A stretch of DNA of 28,674 nt from a virus. Location of the stretch: IMG/VR virus record IMGVR_UViG_3300049027_000046, positions 1 to 28,674 of that record; one strand, 5' to 3'. The notes under the pieces are model-generated. The model saw nothing but the letters and a program-made list of their open reading frames with translations. It was not told the DNA's origin and ran no database searches. The translations under genes were made by a program, and so were the position numbers. Positions within the stretch are counted from its first letter, which is position 1; every line of letters begins with the position of its first letter. Shown piece after piece: positions 15,563 through 24,282 of the stretch.

Positions 15563-16113
15563 GAGCGTGGGCATTCCAAATGGACGGACACATCTTCTAC
15601 GTGATGGATGATGTGAACGGTGACACCATGGTTTGCGATATGCGTACCGGTCAGTGGCATCACTGGTATAACGGCGCGGTTCCCGGCTTGTGGAACATGA
15701 AGGGCGGTGTGATGTGGAACGGCCGCGTAATAGCCGCTGATGCTGCGCTCGCGAAGATTTGGGAGATGGATCCTCACTCTATGCTCGATGAAGGTGTGAC
15801 GCAGATTAGCCGCGTTGTAACAGCGTTCCAGCCTGTTCGCGGTAAGGCAAGCACGCGTGTTGGATCTTTCCACGTGACTGCGAGTGTTGGAGCTCCTACC
15901 GCTGTTGATGCAGAAGTGCGGTTGCGTTTCAGCGATGATGAGGGGAATTCATGGAGTGTTACGCATGTGCGCGTGCTCGCGACTGGAAACTTTGCACAAC
16001 CGTTGCGCTATCGTTCGCTGGGCCGGCTTCGAGCTCCCGGCCGCATTTGGGAAGTGGCAGACACTGGCGGCTTGGTAGTGATTCAAGGCGCTGACGCGAA
16101 TTTAGAGGAATAG
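15559..16113 (+). CDS. gp10-like C-terminal part as a separate protein (copy 2)
   Basis: 184 residues, ATG 15559 overlapping the previous stop (ATGA). The whole protein aligns with residues 118-310 of the preceding one: WAFQMDGHIFYVMD, CDMRTGQWHHWYNG, GVMWNGRVIAAD, LDEGVTQISRVVTAFQPVRG, RLRFSDDEGNSWS, YRSLGRLRAPGRIWEVAD, GADANLEE. It begins exactly at the conserved RAWAF position, with no room for an N-terminal domain of its own, so it must rely on a partner such as the 406-residue gp10-like N-terminal protein. It keeps the LDEG and SDDEG motifs better than copy 1 and may be the ancestral C-terminal half. A tail-plug role is inferred from homology and order. Confidence 0.78.
   Translation: MRAWAFQMDGHIFYVMDDVNGDTMVCDMRTGQWHHWYNGAVPGLWNMKGGVMWNGRVIAADAALAKIWEMDPHSMLDEGVTQISRVVTAFQPVRGKASTRVGSFHVTASVGAPTAVDAEVRLRFSDDEGNSWSVTHVRVLATGNFAQPLRYRSLGRLRAPGRIWEVADTGGLVVIQGADANLEE
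16012..16053 (+). repeat. direct repeat, copy 2 (39/42 identical to 15395-15436)
   Basis: Second copy of the 42-nt segment, encoding RSLGRLRAPGRIWE. The two copies lie 617 nt apart in the same frame relative to their genes, so recombination between them would give one in-frame fusion gene with an Fn3 N-terminus and a copy-2 C-terminus. Confidence 0.8.
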
Positions 16114-16114
16114 A

Positions 16115-16927
16115 ATGGCTGTTGCCGTCAAGGTTCCGCCTGTTGATCCGCTCAACCACGATGTACCCATCGTTGATGAGCGTGGCCGGCCAACGCCGCA
16201 ATTTATGCAGCAATGGCTGAAGGCTAGAAACATCAGCCTTACGGTGGATGAGAGTGCGCTTGCTGTCGAAGATCTTTACGCGGCGCTGGCTAACAAAAGC
16301 GATATCGGCCACACGCACGATGAGCGGTATTACACTGAAGCTGAAATTGATGCGCTCGAAACTGAGCTCATCAATGCGATTGCCGCGGCGATGGAGAATA
16401 CATCCGCGGTTAACGTTGGCGGTCAGTCGAACGTTTTCAAAGAGCAGGTTGGCGATGAGTTGCGTTTCCGCACGATCAAAGCCGGCGCCAACATCACGGT
16501 CACACAGACCGCGGACACCATTGATATTTCGGCTGCAGGCGGGGCGGTTCGAGCTAGCCCCAACTTTACAACGGCCGTTCTCGGTATCGGCGCGACGGAA
16601 AGCGGGGCATTTAACATCGCCACAAAAACGGCGATTCCGTTGGTCATCACAGCGGACAAAGCCTGTTATATCGTGCTGTATGCCTCTTCAGCTGCGCGAG
16701 ATGCGGACGCTCGACCGCTGCCGGCAACTACGGACGCCAGCGCCGGCACAGGGGTTTTAGGGGAGTTTGCTTTTGGGGCTGGCGGTGGGACCATTCCCAT
16801 CTCGCCCACAAATCCGTACTACAACCAGCTTGGCACAAGCACGAACATCTACTACCGTATCTATAACGCACAGGGCGTGGCTAATGCGATTACGGTGACT
16901 TTAACCCTGCTCCCGATGGAAGCGTAA
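16115..16927 (+). CDS. tail fibre/needle-type structural protein
   Basis: 270 residues, ATG 16115 with GAGGAA at 16105-16110. Residues 1-35 (PLNHDVPIVDERGRPTPQFM) resemble the N-terminal attachment segments of podovirus tail proteins. GHTHDERYYTEAEID at about 67-81 is the tail-fibre hinge phrase HTHD-RYYTE; the flanking sequence is helical, followed by a short repeat (FKEQVGDELRFRTIKAGANITVTQ) typical of beta-structured fibre shafts, and a Gly/Ala/Thr-rich C-terminal beta domain (150-270). A trimeric fibre or needle is likely. In P22 the trimeric needle gp26 follows gp10, so the position would fit that role, but sequence likeness to gp26 was not seen. Confidence 0.72.
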   Translation: MAVAVKVPPVDPLNHDVPIVDERGRPTPQFMQQWLKARNISLTVDESALAVEDLYAALANKSDIGHTHDERYYTEAEIDALETELINAIAAAMENTSAVNVGGQSNVFKEQVGDELRFRTIKAGANITVTQTADTIDISAAGGAVRASPNFTTAVLGIGATESGAFNIATKTAIPLVITADKACYIVLYASSAARDADARPLPATTDASAGTGVLGEFAFGAGGGTIPISPTNPYYNQLGTSTNIYYRIYNAQGVANAITVTLTLLPMEA

Positions 16928-17817
16928 TGGCGACTCGACTCAGTACAACACTGTTACCCAACAACGCAGCTGTAGCTGATCTTCGCGCGTGGATTCAATT
17001 CATCCACGATCTAATGGTTACAACAGGCGGCTGGGTTAACACGGCGGATACCGGTCAGCTCGACATTGCTACGGCTGCAGCGCCCGGCGCAGCGAACACA
17101 AAGATTGGCTACAAGATCTATCGCATGGATGATGCGCTGCAGGCATCTGCGCCGGTTTTCGTGCGTTTCGATTTCGGATCTAGCTCGGTCGCAGCTCAGC
17201 CCGGCATGTGGGTTACGATTGGACAAGGCTCAGACGGCGCCGGCACCATTACCAGCATCCGTTACAACGGTGGAGCCATTGCCGCGCCGCCTATCGCAAG
17301 CGCGCAATCGCAATCGAGCGGTGCACACAACAGCTACGGATCCGCGGAAAACAACCGCGTTCAGTTTGCGCTTTTCGTAACATCCGCTGCGATCCGGCTG
17401 ATGATCTTTTCGCTCGAACGCTCGCGCGATGCGAACGGTGACGTAACAGGCGCTGGTTTGTATATGGTCACGAAGGATGTAAACACTATCCTCAACCATT
17501 CACGCTACATCGCATTGGGAACGACAGCGCAGCCGCCAGCGGACTCTGGCGTGCAGTACGTGCTTTCGAGCGCCAATCCTTCAGGCTTCAACGGCAACGT
17601 TGGTGTGGGTATGCCCATTCCCATGGCGACAGTTGCACAGCCGGCAGCGCTGGGTTTGTGCGTGGTAATGGCGAACGACTACGTATCTGAGTCGTTCATC
17701 AAAGTTAGCATCTACGGTGCGCAGCGAACGTACGTGCAGACGTGGAACATGACAGTAGCGCACGGCAACACAGGCGGTGCGAACGTAAACAATCGTTGCG
17801 CGATCAGGTATGACTGA
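16927..17817 (+). CDS. minor tail/structural protein, beta-rich
   Basis: 296 residues, ATG 16927 sharing one base with the previous stop (TAATG). The start LRAWIQFIHDLMVTTGGWVNTADTGQ, then GYKIYRMDDALQASAPVFVRFDFGS and a short GMWVTIGQGSD belong to a widespread kind of phage structural protein of unknown detailed role, usually near tail fibre genes. The rest is rich in Ala, Ser, Gly and Thr and predicted by eye to be beta. No enzymatic motif, signal peptide or membrane segment was seen. Tight coupling to the genes on both sides suggests a shared assembly in the tail or adsorption device. Confidence 0.7.
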   Translation: MATRLSTTLLPNNAAVADLRAWIQFIHDLMVTTGGWVNTADTGQLDIATAAAPGAANTKIGYKIYRMDDALQASAPVFVRFDFGSSSVAAQPGMWVTIGQGSDGAGTITSIRYNGGAIAAPPIASAQSQSSGAHNSYGSAENNRVQFALFVTSAAIRLMIFSLERSRDANGDVTGAGLYMVTKDVNTILNHSRYIALGTTAQPPADSGVQYVLSSANPSGFNGNVGVGMPIPMATVAQPAALGLCVVMANDYVSESFIKVSIYGAQRTYVQTWNMTVAHGNTGGANVNNRCAIRYD

Positions 17818-18671
17818 TGTTTCCTAACATCGCTTCGCAGACCCAAGGCGTAACGAACGCCGCAACGGCAACGCACACAATCAACTTGCCGGCTGGTATT
17901 GTTGCGGGCGATCTCATCATCGCGTTTATCCAGAACAGCGCTTTTAACCAGACGGTTCCAACTGAGCCGGTGGGTTGGGAAGAAATCTATTACGAAGGCT
18001 TCACAGGCGGCGCTGCATGGCCCGCAACAATGATTGTCTATGCTCGCGTTGCAACAGGTACTGAAGGCGCAACGCTGACTTTCAATGTGCCGGGCGGGCT
18101 TACGACTACGCAGACAGCCTATGTTACTGTGCGCATCGCCAAGGATACTTTCGGCGGCGGCACTAACATCAGCTGGACAACCAACGCTGACTGGAATCAC
18201 GCTCGAACAAACCCAACGAACGCTGTCAATCCGGATCCGCCGAACCTAGCGAGCGGCTTCACTGGCGGTGATGACACGCTGTGGATCGCAGTTTCGTGGC
18301 AGGAAGGGGCCGCTGTTGTCAGCGCGTATCCGGCAGGCTACACTGGCGGGGCTACATCCGGCTTAACTTCTGGAAATCTGAGCGTTGCGCTCGCTAACCG
18401 GAAAGTCACTGCCGCATCAGAAGATCCCGGCGTCTTTACCCGCGCTGCAGGGCGTTGGGTAGGTCAGACGTGGGCGATCCGCGGACTCGGTAACACCCCC
18501 AATGTGCAGGTCACTGGGCCGTACGTGCTCGATGATGGCACGGTTCAGGCGGCCGTCCCTTTTCAGGGGGTTGCTCCAAGGCACCACTACGCCCAAGTCG
18601 TACCCGAACCGGGCAGCGGGACGGCGGCGCCACGGCCCACATCCGGTCAAATTTGGCCGCGCGGTATCTGA
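17817..18671 (+). CDS. beta-sandwich structural protein, putative adsorption-device component
   Basis: 284 residues, ATG 17817 overlapping the previous stop by one base (TGATG). The main part (residues 1-225) looks like one jelly-roll or beta-sandwich: HTINLPAGIVAGDLIIAFI, WEEIYYEG, TMIVYARVATGTEGATLTFNVPGG, DDTLWIAVSWQEGAAVVSAYP and WAIRG. Proteins with the phrase 'G-I-V-AGDLIIAF' are common near phage tail fibre genes. Residues 230-284 form a Pro/Gly-rich tail ending WPRGI, possibly an attachment peptide. No glycosidase or lyase residues could be recognised. Function is inferred only from fold type and position at the end of the tail block. Confidence 0.68.
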   Translation: MFPNIASQTQGVTNAATATHTINLPAGIVAGDLIIAFIQNSAFNQTVPTEPVGWEEIYYEGFTGGAAWPATMIVYARVATGTEGATLTFNVPGGLTTTQTAYVTVRIAKDTFGGGTNISWTTNADWNHARTNPTNAVNPDPPNLASGFTGGDDTLWIAVSWQEGAAVVSAYPAGYTGGATSGLTSGNLSVALANRKVTAASEDPGVFTRAAGRWVGQTWAIRGLGNTPNVQVTGPYVLDDGTVQAAVPFQGVAPRHHYAQVVPEPGSGTAAPRPTSGQIWPRGI

Positions 18672-18736
18672 AAAAGCTGTTACAAAGACTCTTGGCTTTT
18701 TTGAAACGGCTGCGACCGTGAGCGATTCACAGGCGA

Positions 18737-19096
18737 ATGGGTAAGGAACCAGTGTTCGGTCTAAGCATCGAAGAGTGGCGTTTTCTCGTTACCGTTACCA
18801 CGGTGCTGCTCCCCTTTATTGCCGGTGGGCTCATCTTTTGGCTAACGAAGTTTTTTGTACGTACACTAACCTTCGAGTCTGCTTTGAAAGCTGAAAAAGA
18901 GGCTCGCGAAAAAGCTGATGAATCGCGCGATAAAGAACAACGTCGCGTAAGTGATGAGGTTCAAAAGGCGCTGGGTAAAATCGAGTTGCTGGATATGGAG
19001 ATCCGCAACACGCTGCTAGCTGTGCAATCAGATCTCGCGTACATCAAGGGCGGTCTTGATGCAACCGGCACTCTTAAACCAAGGCCGAAGGAATAA
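18737..19096 (+). CDS. membrane-anchored coiled-coil protein, unknown
   Basis: 119 residues from ATG 18737. GTG 18752 is an alternative start, with AAGGA at 18743-18747 just before it, giving MFGLSIEEWRF. One membrane segment spans about residues 17-40 (FLVTVTTVLLPFIAGGLIFWL), followed by a basic turn and a long charged helix (45-105) with heptad-like spacing (EKEAREKADESRDKEQRRV). The order membrane anchor then coiled coil is similar to a spanin or a superinfection-related membrane protein, but it lies away from the endolysin. About 65 nt upstream (18672-18736) hold no gene and no convincing promoter, only a short T run. Confidence 0.7.
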   Translation: MGKEPVFGLSIEEWRFLVTVTTVLLPFIAGGLIFWLTKFFVRTLTFESALKAEKEAREKADESRDKEQRRVSDEVQKALGKIELLDMEIRNTLLAVQSDLAYIKGGLDATGTLKPRPKE

Positions 19097-19099
19097 CCC

Positions 19100-19780
19100 A
19101 TGGGCTTCTTTGGTAAACTTCTGAAAGTTGCAGCGCCGATTGTCGGCGGACTGATTGGCGGTCCTGCAGGCGCAGCGATTGGCGGCGGTATCGCCGGCAT
19201 GATCGGCGGCAACGACAAGGCGAAGCAACAGACACGTGCCGGCCAGCAAGCGGGTCAGACTGCGATGGGCGGCTTCAACTACATGCAGAATTCGCCAGTC
19301 GGTCAAGCCTACTTACCGGCCGGCGCTGCAGCGTTGCAGCAAGAGCAAGCGTTGCTCGGTATCGGTGGAGATCCGAACGCTGCGAACGCTGGCTATCAAA
19401 ACTATCTCAATTCGATTGGCTTCCAAGGTCAGCTGAAAGCCGGTCAACAGGCTATTACAACCAGCCGCGCAGCATCAGGGTTGTTGGGTTCAGGTTCAAC
19501 GATGAAGGCGCTGCAGGCGCACGGCCAACAGCTCGGTCAGCAATCGTTTCAAAACTATCTCGGCAACTTGCGCGGGATCTCGCAAATGGGCCTGCAGGCA
19601 GGTGGCATGATGGGTAACGCTGCATCGCAGTCATATGGTCAGGCTGCGCAAATGCAGTACGGCGCCGGTCAAGCAGCTGCCGACTCGAAGGCGAGTGGTT
19701 GGGATGCATTGCTGGGCGGTTTGGGCGCTGGCTACGATGCGTGGCAGGCAGGCAGGGCGAAGAAAACCGCTAAGGCATAG
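19100..19780 (+). CDS. DNA ejection / internal virion protein, glycine-zipper type (P22 gp7-like position)
   Basis: 226 residues, ATG 19100 with AAGGA at 19088-19092. The N-terminus (residues 1-40) is a glycine-zipper membrane-active segment: VAAPIVGGLIGGPAGAAIGG. Then follow Gln/Gly/Ala-rich helices with GQQAGQTAMGG, AAALQQEQALLGIGG, YLNSIGFQGQLKAGQQAI and a second Gly-rich end. Short ejection proteins of podoviruses such as P22 gp7 have this composition and are expelled into the cell envelope to form a channel for DNA. The following large Ala-rich genes fit gp20/gp16-type partners. Assignment rests on composition and gene order rather than clear alignment. Confidence 0.72.
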   Translation: MGFFGKLLKVAAPIVGGLIGGPAGAAIGGGIAGMIGGNDKAKQQTRAGQQAGQTAMGGFNYMQNSPVGQAYLPAGAAALQQEQALLGIGGDPNAANAGYQNYLNSIGFQGQLKAGQQAITTSRAASGLLGSGSTMKALQAHGQQLGQQSFQNYLGNLRGISQMGLQAGGMMGNAASQSYGQAAQMQYGAGQAAADSKASGWDALLGGLGAGYDAWQAGRAKKTAKA

Positions 19781-19788
19781 AGGGGATC

Positions 19789-21198
19789 ATGGCTGACGGA
19801 TACTACGGCGGTGCGCCCAATGCGTTCCTTGGCGGTATGGATTGGAGCGCTGCGCGCCGAGCTCGCGCGATCAAAGAGAACGCGCTTGCTGCACTGATTG
19901 ATAAGTACGGTCCTGAGATCGCAGACCCAAACGCTGTTGCAACTGTGCAGGCGGTTGAGCAGAGCGCTGAGCTCCATCCGCTCGCGGTGCAGGAAGCACA
20001 ACGCGTGAATGCTGCGCGCGCCGCGGCCGTTGCTGAGCATGGCGCCATGGCAGGCGATCCGAACGTGCAGCAACGCGACATTGAGATTGAAGAGCGTAAC
20101 AACGCGCTGAAGCTGCAGGCTGGCCGGCGCGCAGCTGCCGTACTGCAGAAGGTGAAAAACGATAAAGGGGATCTAGGTCAAGCCTTCGATTTCGTGCAAC
20201 AGGCGTTGCCGGCCATCGGCATCCCGCCTGAGCATTTAGCCACGTTGCGCGAAGCTATCGTGAATGATCCGGATTCCGTTGATGAGTTTGTCGCGCTGCT
20301 CTCAGATCCGAACGGCCAAAAGGCACTGTCAGGCGGTCAGCCGTTCTACGATGATGAGAGCGGCAAGCTGGTATGGGGCATCCCGACAGCTGACGGTAGC
20401 GTGCGCGTGGTGAAGGGTTTGACGCCGGCAACCGCTGCGCAGTCCGAAGAGCGGCTACGTCAAGGGCAGGAACGCCTTGGGCTCGGTTGGAAGAATCTGC
20501 AATGGGATCAGGTTAAGGAATTCCTTCCGCAACGGCAGGAAGGCGTACAGCTCTTTCAGGATGAGAGCGGACGCGTGGTTGCGGATGTTGTTCCCGGTTC
20601 GCCGGCTGAAAAAGAGATGCAGAAGAATCTGCAGGAAGCTGAAGCTGGCGACCGCAAGTTTATGACTTCGTTCGAGACTGCATCACAGCACGGTGATGTT
20701 GTCACAACGTCAGCGCAACGCGCGCTCGAATACTTCAGCGATGCGGATGCCGGCATCTTGCTGCAGCTGATCCGGACCGGTGCAGCGAAAGTGCCGGGCA
20801 CGAAAGCGTACGAAGCTAACCGCGCGCTCGATGAGATCCGTAACAACATCGGTATCGATGAGTTGCAGCGTATGCGCCAGAACAGCCCCACAGGCGGCGC
20901 AATGGGTAACGTTTCAGATCGTGATATCCAGCTGTTGACCGGTGCGCTCGGTCAGCTCGAAGTAGCGCGGGATCCGGAAGTGATGCGCGAGAATCTGAAT
21001 CGCATTGTCATCAACTACGGCAAGATCATCGATTTTGCACGTCAGGATGCAGAACGTGCCCGCTTCCGCTCGCAGCTGCGCGAGCAAAACCGCGGGGCAT
21101 CGTTCGGTCCACAGCCGCGGCCGACGCCGAAGCGTCCAGCGTCTGAGCCGTCGCTAGATGACTTGCTCAACAAGTACGCGCCCCCGGTACGGCGATGA
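19789..21198 (+). CDS. internal virion / ejection protein
   Basis: 469 residues, ATG 19789 with AGGGG at 19781-19785. Mostly helical, rich in Ala, Gln, Glu and Arg; the N-terminus YYGGAPNAFLGGMDWSAARR resembles the starts of podovirus internal proteins. A small beta region near residues 180-215 (GQPFYDDESGKLVWGIPTAD) and around 245-275 is followed by long helices. The end is Pro/Arg-rich and disordered, finishing with a LLNKY segment. No lytic transglycosylase or peptidase motif was found. It overlaps the next gene by ATGA. In the P22 order this is the place of gp20, and an ejected role is inferred. Confidence 0.7.
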   Translation: MADGYYGGAPNAFLGGMDWSAARRARAIKENALAALIDKYGPEIADPNAVATVQAVEQSAELHPLAVQEAQRVNAARAAAVAEHGAMAGDPNVQQRDIEIEERNNALKLQAGRRAAAVLQKVKNDKGDLGQAFDFVQQALPAIGIPPEHLATLREAIVNDPDSVDEFVALLSDPNGQKALSGGQPFYDDESGKLVWGIPTADGSVRVVKGLTPATAAQSEERLRQGQERLGLGWKNLQWDQVKEFLPQRQEGVQLFQDESGRVVADVVPGSPAEKEMQKNLQEAEAGDRKFMTSFETASQHGDVVTTSAQRALEYFSDADAGILLQLIRTGAAKVPGTKAYEANRALDEIRNNIGIDELQRMRQNSPTGGAMGNVSDRDIQLLTGALGQLEVARDPEVMRENLNRIVINYGKIIDFARQDAERARFRSQLREQNRGASFGPQPRPTPKRPASEPSLDDLLNKYAPPVRR

Positions 21199-23558
21199 AT
21201 GAGCTACAGCGGCTGGAAGCTGCGTTAAGGGCTGCCCACGCTGCAGGCGATGAGGCAGCGGCTCAGCGCTTCGCTACGGCGATCCGCGAGCTGCAGGCCG
21301 GCATGCCCGATAGCGTGCCGCCCGAGCCGGTCAAGCCCCCGGCGTTGGAGAAGGCGGCTGAGCGCCCCGTAGTGAGCTCAGGGGCCGGTAGGACGTGGGA
21401 ACCTGACCCCCGCGTTGCCGGCCGGGAATTCGCTAAGAAGCGCGGTCCTGTGGGGGCTGTGATTCAGGGCGCCGGCAGCGCCGTGTTCGGGCTAGGTACT
21501 CCCGCCGCCGCGGTGGATGAGTATTTCCGCTCGCGCATGGATGATGACCCTGCAAAACGCACGTGGGCTGAGTCAATGGAATTCGCCCGCGGTCTGCGTG
21601 AAGGATCCGCAAAGGAACATCCGTACGCGTATGGCGGCGGTTTCGTTGGCGGAATTGCTGCGAACATTAAAGCCGGTGCAAAGGTGTTGGCTAAGGCGCC
21701 GGCTGCAGTGCGTAGTGTGTTTACACTGCAAAAGGGTCAAACCGCACGTAACATCGCCCGCCTGAGCGCAAGCAGCGCGGCCGTTGCCGGCACAACCGCT
21801 GGCATACAGGAAGGTGTTGAAGCGGTCCCTACTGCGACTGCAGTCGGTGCGGTTCTCGGTCCTGTTGCTGCCGGCGCAACGCGTGGCGCTGTGGCAGGCG
21901 GCCGTTACGTAGCCAGCAAGATCAGCCCCGATAACGCAGCAATCCGCATTCTCTCAAAGAGACTTGGCGAATCGGCTGACGCAATCGCTACGCGCTACAA
22001 TGAGTTTGTGCAGACCATGGGGCGCAAGCCGCGGCTGGTTGAGATCATGCGCCGTGAATCCGCGGAAGAGATGGGCCAGATCAGCACATCGAAAGTTGGT
22101 GTTGAAGCCGGCCGCGTGTTCCGCGAAGCTGAAGAGGCTGCATCTGCATCACGCCCCGGTGAGCTCCGAGCTCAAATCGAGCGTGGCGGCCGTACAACAA
22201 CGGTGCCTGAGCAGCAAGCGGACCTAGCCCCCATTACGGAAGAAACCCGGCGCGTTGTTGGCGGCCGTGTCCGTTCAACCGAGACTGCGCAGATCGCTCG
22301 ACGCGATGCATCGATGGATCGAGCCATGTCACGTATAGGCGATCATTACGTGCACATGACTCAGGACATGAAGGATATCATTGAGCATCCCGACATTCAG
22401 GGAGTCTTGCCGGCGCCGCTGCGCCGTCGCATCAACGATGCGATTGAGCAGGGGATGGATCTCGGCTCGATTGATATTCCGGTGCGGACGTGGGAAATGA
22501 TGCGGTACGAAATGGCTAAGCGCGCAGGCGGACCGGGCGCGAGCCAGATCTTTTCACAGTACCGTGACCGCATCCGTGACTACGTGAGCAATCGCGTCCC
22601 TGAGTACGATGCAGCGTTGAAGGAATTCGGCCGGCGCACGGTGGGCGCGGAAGCAACGACTGCAGCTGAGCGCGCTGTGGGCGGGAGCTCGCGCGAGTTT
22701 GCTGACATGATCCGCGTTGCCGGCAGCGAACCGCACAACGTGACGGCAAGAGCTACCAGCCGGGTAGGTGTGCGCAACTGGCTGGCTAACCAACTGGAAT
22801 CGCCGGTATCTGCGAAGCGGGTAATGGATCGGCTTGCGCGAGACAATAAGCTGCGCGCGAACCTGCGCACTGTCATGTCACGCGATGAGATGATGCAGCT
22901 CGATGCGCTCGGTGAGCAGTACGGCCATAAGCTGAATATCATCGAAGGGGTCAAGGTCGGCTCGAAGATCGTTACCAGTGACTCTGATCGCTTCGCTGAT
23001 GCTGTGCGTACGGCCGCGGATGTGCCGGGCGGAATGGTTGGAGCTCGAACCGGCGCGCGTGGGGCGTTAGCAGCTAAGGCTGGGGAGAGCCCTGCAGTTG
23101 CTAACACCACTGCGCGCGCCATGGCTCAGAATCCCGGTTTGCAAAGCAGACTGGTTACAGCGTTCGGCGGCGATGAGGCTGCCCGGCTGCAGCGTGTTGG
23201 CGAGCTCACAACCAAAGCCGGGCGCAACCTAGCTGCAGCTACCCCGCGGCAGACGGAAGCGCAGCTGCGTGCGCAGGCACTCGCTCAGGAAACACAAGAG
23301 ATCATCGGCGCGGCCGTTATGACGCTGGGCCGTTCATCCGGCGCGTTTCGAGCGAACATCGCCAATAATGCTGTGCAGCGTATGCGCATGAGCAAAGGCG
23401 TTGCGAAGCGGCTAGCTGAGATGGCGGTGGATCCAGACCGTGCCCACATCTTCATCAGCCGTGTTCGAGCTGCCGGCGTGCGTGATGAAGAGCTGTTACA
23501 ATGGTATCGAGATGCAGCCATCGCTGCCGGTGTGACTGCAGGGAGCTCAGTGCAATGA
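21195..23558 (+). CDS. large internal virion / ejection protein
   Basis: 787 residues, ATG 21195 (ATGA overlap). The start MNELQRLEAALRAAHAAGDE is a short helical pair common in phage ejection proteins, followed by a Pro/Glu-rich linker (35-75). Residues 85-235 are Ala/Gly/Val-rich with glycine zippers (AAGATRGAVAGGRYVASK), possibly inserting in membranes; residues 240-790 are long Arg/Ala/Glu helices. It is the largest gene of the ejection block and corresponds in position to P22 gp16 or gp20. No muramidase motif (such as a Glu in an SLT-type ESSF context) could be found, so cell-wall cutting is not supported for it. Confidence 0.72.
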   Translation: MNELQRLEAALRAAHAAGDEAAAQRFATAIRELQAGMPDSVPPEPVKPPALEKAAERPVVSSGAGRTWEPDPRVAGREFAKKRGPVGAVIQGAGSAVFGLGTPAAAVDEYFRSRMDDDPAKRTWAESMEFARGLREGSAKEHPYAYGGGFVGGIAANIKAGAKVLAKAPAAVRSVFTLQKGQTARNIARLSASSAAVAGTTAGIQEGVEAVPTATAVGAVLGPVAAGATRGAVAGGRYVASKISPDNAAIRILSKRLGESADAIATRYNEFVQTMGRKPRLVEIMRRESAEEMGQISTSKVGVEAGRVFREAEEAASASRPGELRAQIERGGRTTTVPEQQADLAPITEETRRVVGGRVRSTETAQIARRDASMDRAMSRIGDHYVHMTQDMKDIIEHPDIQGVLPAPLRRRINDAIEQGMDLGSIDIPVRTWEMMRYEMAKRAGGPGASQIFSQYRDRIRDYVSNRVPEYDAALKEFGRRTVGAEATTAAERAVGGSSREFADMIRVAGSEPHNVTARATSRVGVRNWLANQLESPVSAKRVMDRLARDNKLRANLRTVMSRDEMMQLDALGEQYGHKLNIIEGVKVGSKIVTSDSDRFADAVRTAADVPGGMVGARTGARGALAAKAGESPAVANTTARAMAQNPGLQSRLVTAFGGDEAARLQRVGELTTKAGRNLAAATPRQTEAQLRAQALAQETQEIIGAAVMTLGRSSGAFRANIANNAVQRMRMSKGVAKRLAEMAVDPDRAHIFISRVRAAGVRDEELLQWYRDAAIAAGVTAGSSVQ

Positions 23559-24262
23559 CACCCCCGAAAAAGGATCCGCGCTTTCGGCCGCCCAACCCCC
23601 GGCAAGCTGCGAAGAATTACGCAGCGCTTGCCGCACTGATGCAGAGTGAAGGGCCGGCCTTTGGTGTGCGTGTCATTGATCCGAACGCCCCGCCTGAGAG
23701 CGGGCTAGACCGAGCTCGAACCGCCTACGCGGCCGAGCCCGCAGATCCGCGGTCTTACCCCATGCCGGGGCCGATAAACTGGCTGGCTAACATGACTGCA
23801 GCGGATCTAAAGAACGCGCCGAAAGGCGTGCGCAACTGGATAACCAGTATGGCTAAGGCTGTCGCTCGCGATCCTGTAACCGCGATGATGCCATTGCCGA
23901 AAGGCGGTCTGGTTGCCAAGGAAGCTGCGCGAGCTGCGAAGCTGCGCAAGTATTCAGCGGCTCGCGCTGCGTATGACAGCGAGCGGATGCAGAACGTCAA
24001 CCGGTTCCTAGCAGAGAAGCGCACGCCCTTTGCGTTGGGGCTAGAACCGCCGCCACTTCGTTCGACGCCGGTAAAGCAGTACAAGGTACAGCGGGAAGGC
24101 TTCGGGCCACGTGTGGATGTTGTCGATGAAGTAGTTTCGCCGCCTGAAATGGTCACGCTCGAACAGGCGCGCGTTGCAGGAGTCATGGGGCCGGAAGCGT
24201 ACCCGCCCCCGCCGTACCGCTTTACACGCAACGGACCGCGTGTAGAATTCTTTGATCAATAA
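23555..24262 (+). CDS. basic, proline-rich protein, unknown (ejection block)
   Basis: 235 residues from ATG 23555, chosen because it makes an ATGA overlap with the previous stop and GGGAG lies at 23541-23545; the frame is open upstream to 23501 but that part is inside the preceding gene. The N-terminus is rich in Pro and Lys (TPPKKDPRFRPPNPR), the centre (75-165) is helical with many Lys and Ala, and the end contains Pro/Arg/Val-rich segments (FGPRVDVVDEVVSPPEM). No family was recognised. Coupled translation with the large ejection gene suggests a virion or assembly role. Confidence 0.65.
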   Translation: MTPPKKDPRFRPPNPRQAAKNYAALAALMQSEGPAFGVRVIDPNAPPESGLDRARTAYAAEPADPRSYPMPGPINWLANMTAADLKNAPKGVRNWITSMAKAVARDPVTAMMPLPKGGLVAKEAARAAKLRKYSAARAAYDSERMQNVNRFLAEKRTPFALGLEPPPLRSTPVKQYKVQREGFGPRVDVVDEVVSPPEMVTLEQARVAGVMGPEAYPPPPYRFTRNGPRVEFFDQ

Positions 24263-24282
24263 CCAACCAAGTGAGGTTCAAC

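Noticed and set aside
16248-16760. 170-residue plus-strand open frame inside the fibre-type gene
   Set aside because: Arg/Ser-rich frame-shifted shadow without a ribosome site.
18672-18736. Possible terminator with a short T run between two genes
   Set aside because: No stable GC stem precedes the TTTTTT run.
18502-18744. 80-residue plus-strand open frame bridging two genes
   Set aside because: Mostly inside the preceding gene in another frame, no ribosome site; composition looks like a shadow.
21195-23558. Lytic transglycosylase domain in the large ejection protein
   Set aside because: No SLT-type catalytic Glu context or lysozyme-like motif could be found; the sequence is Ala/Arg-rich helix throughout.
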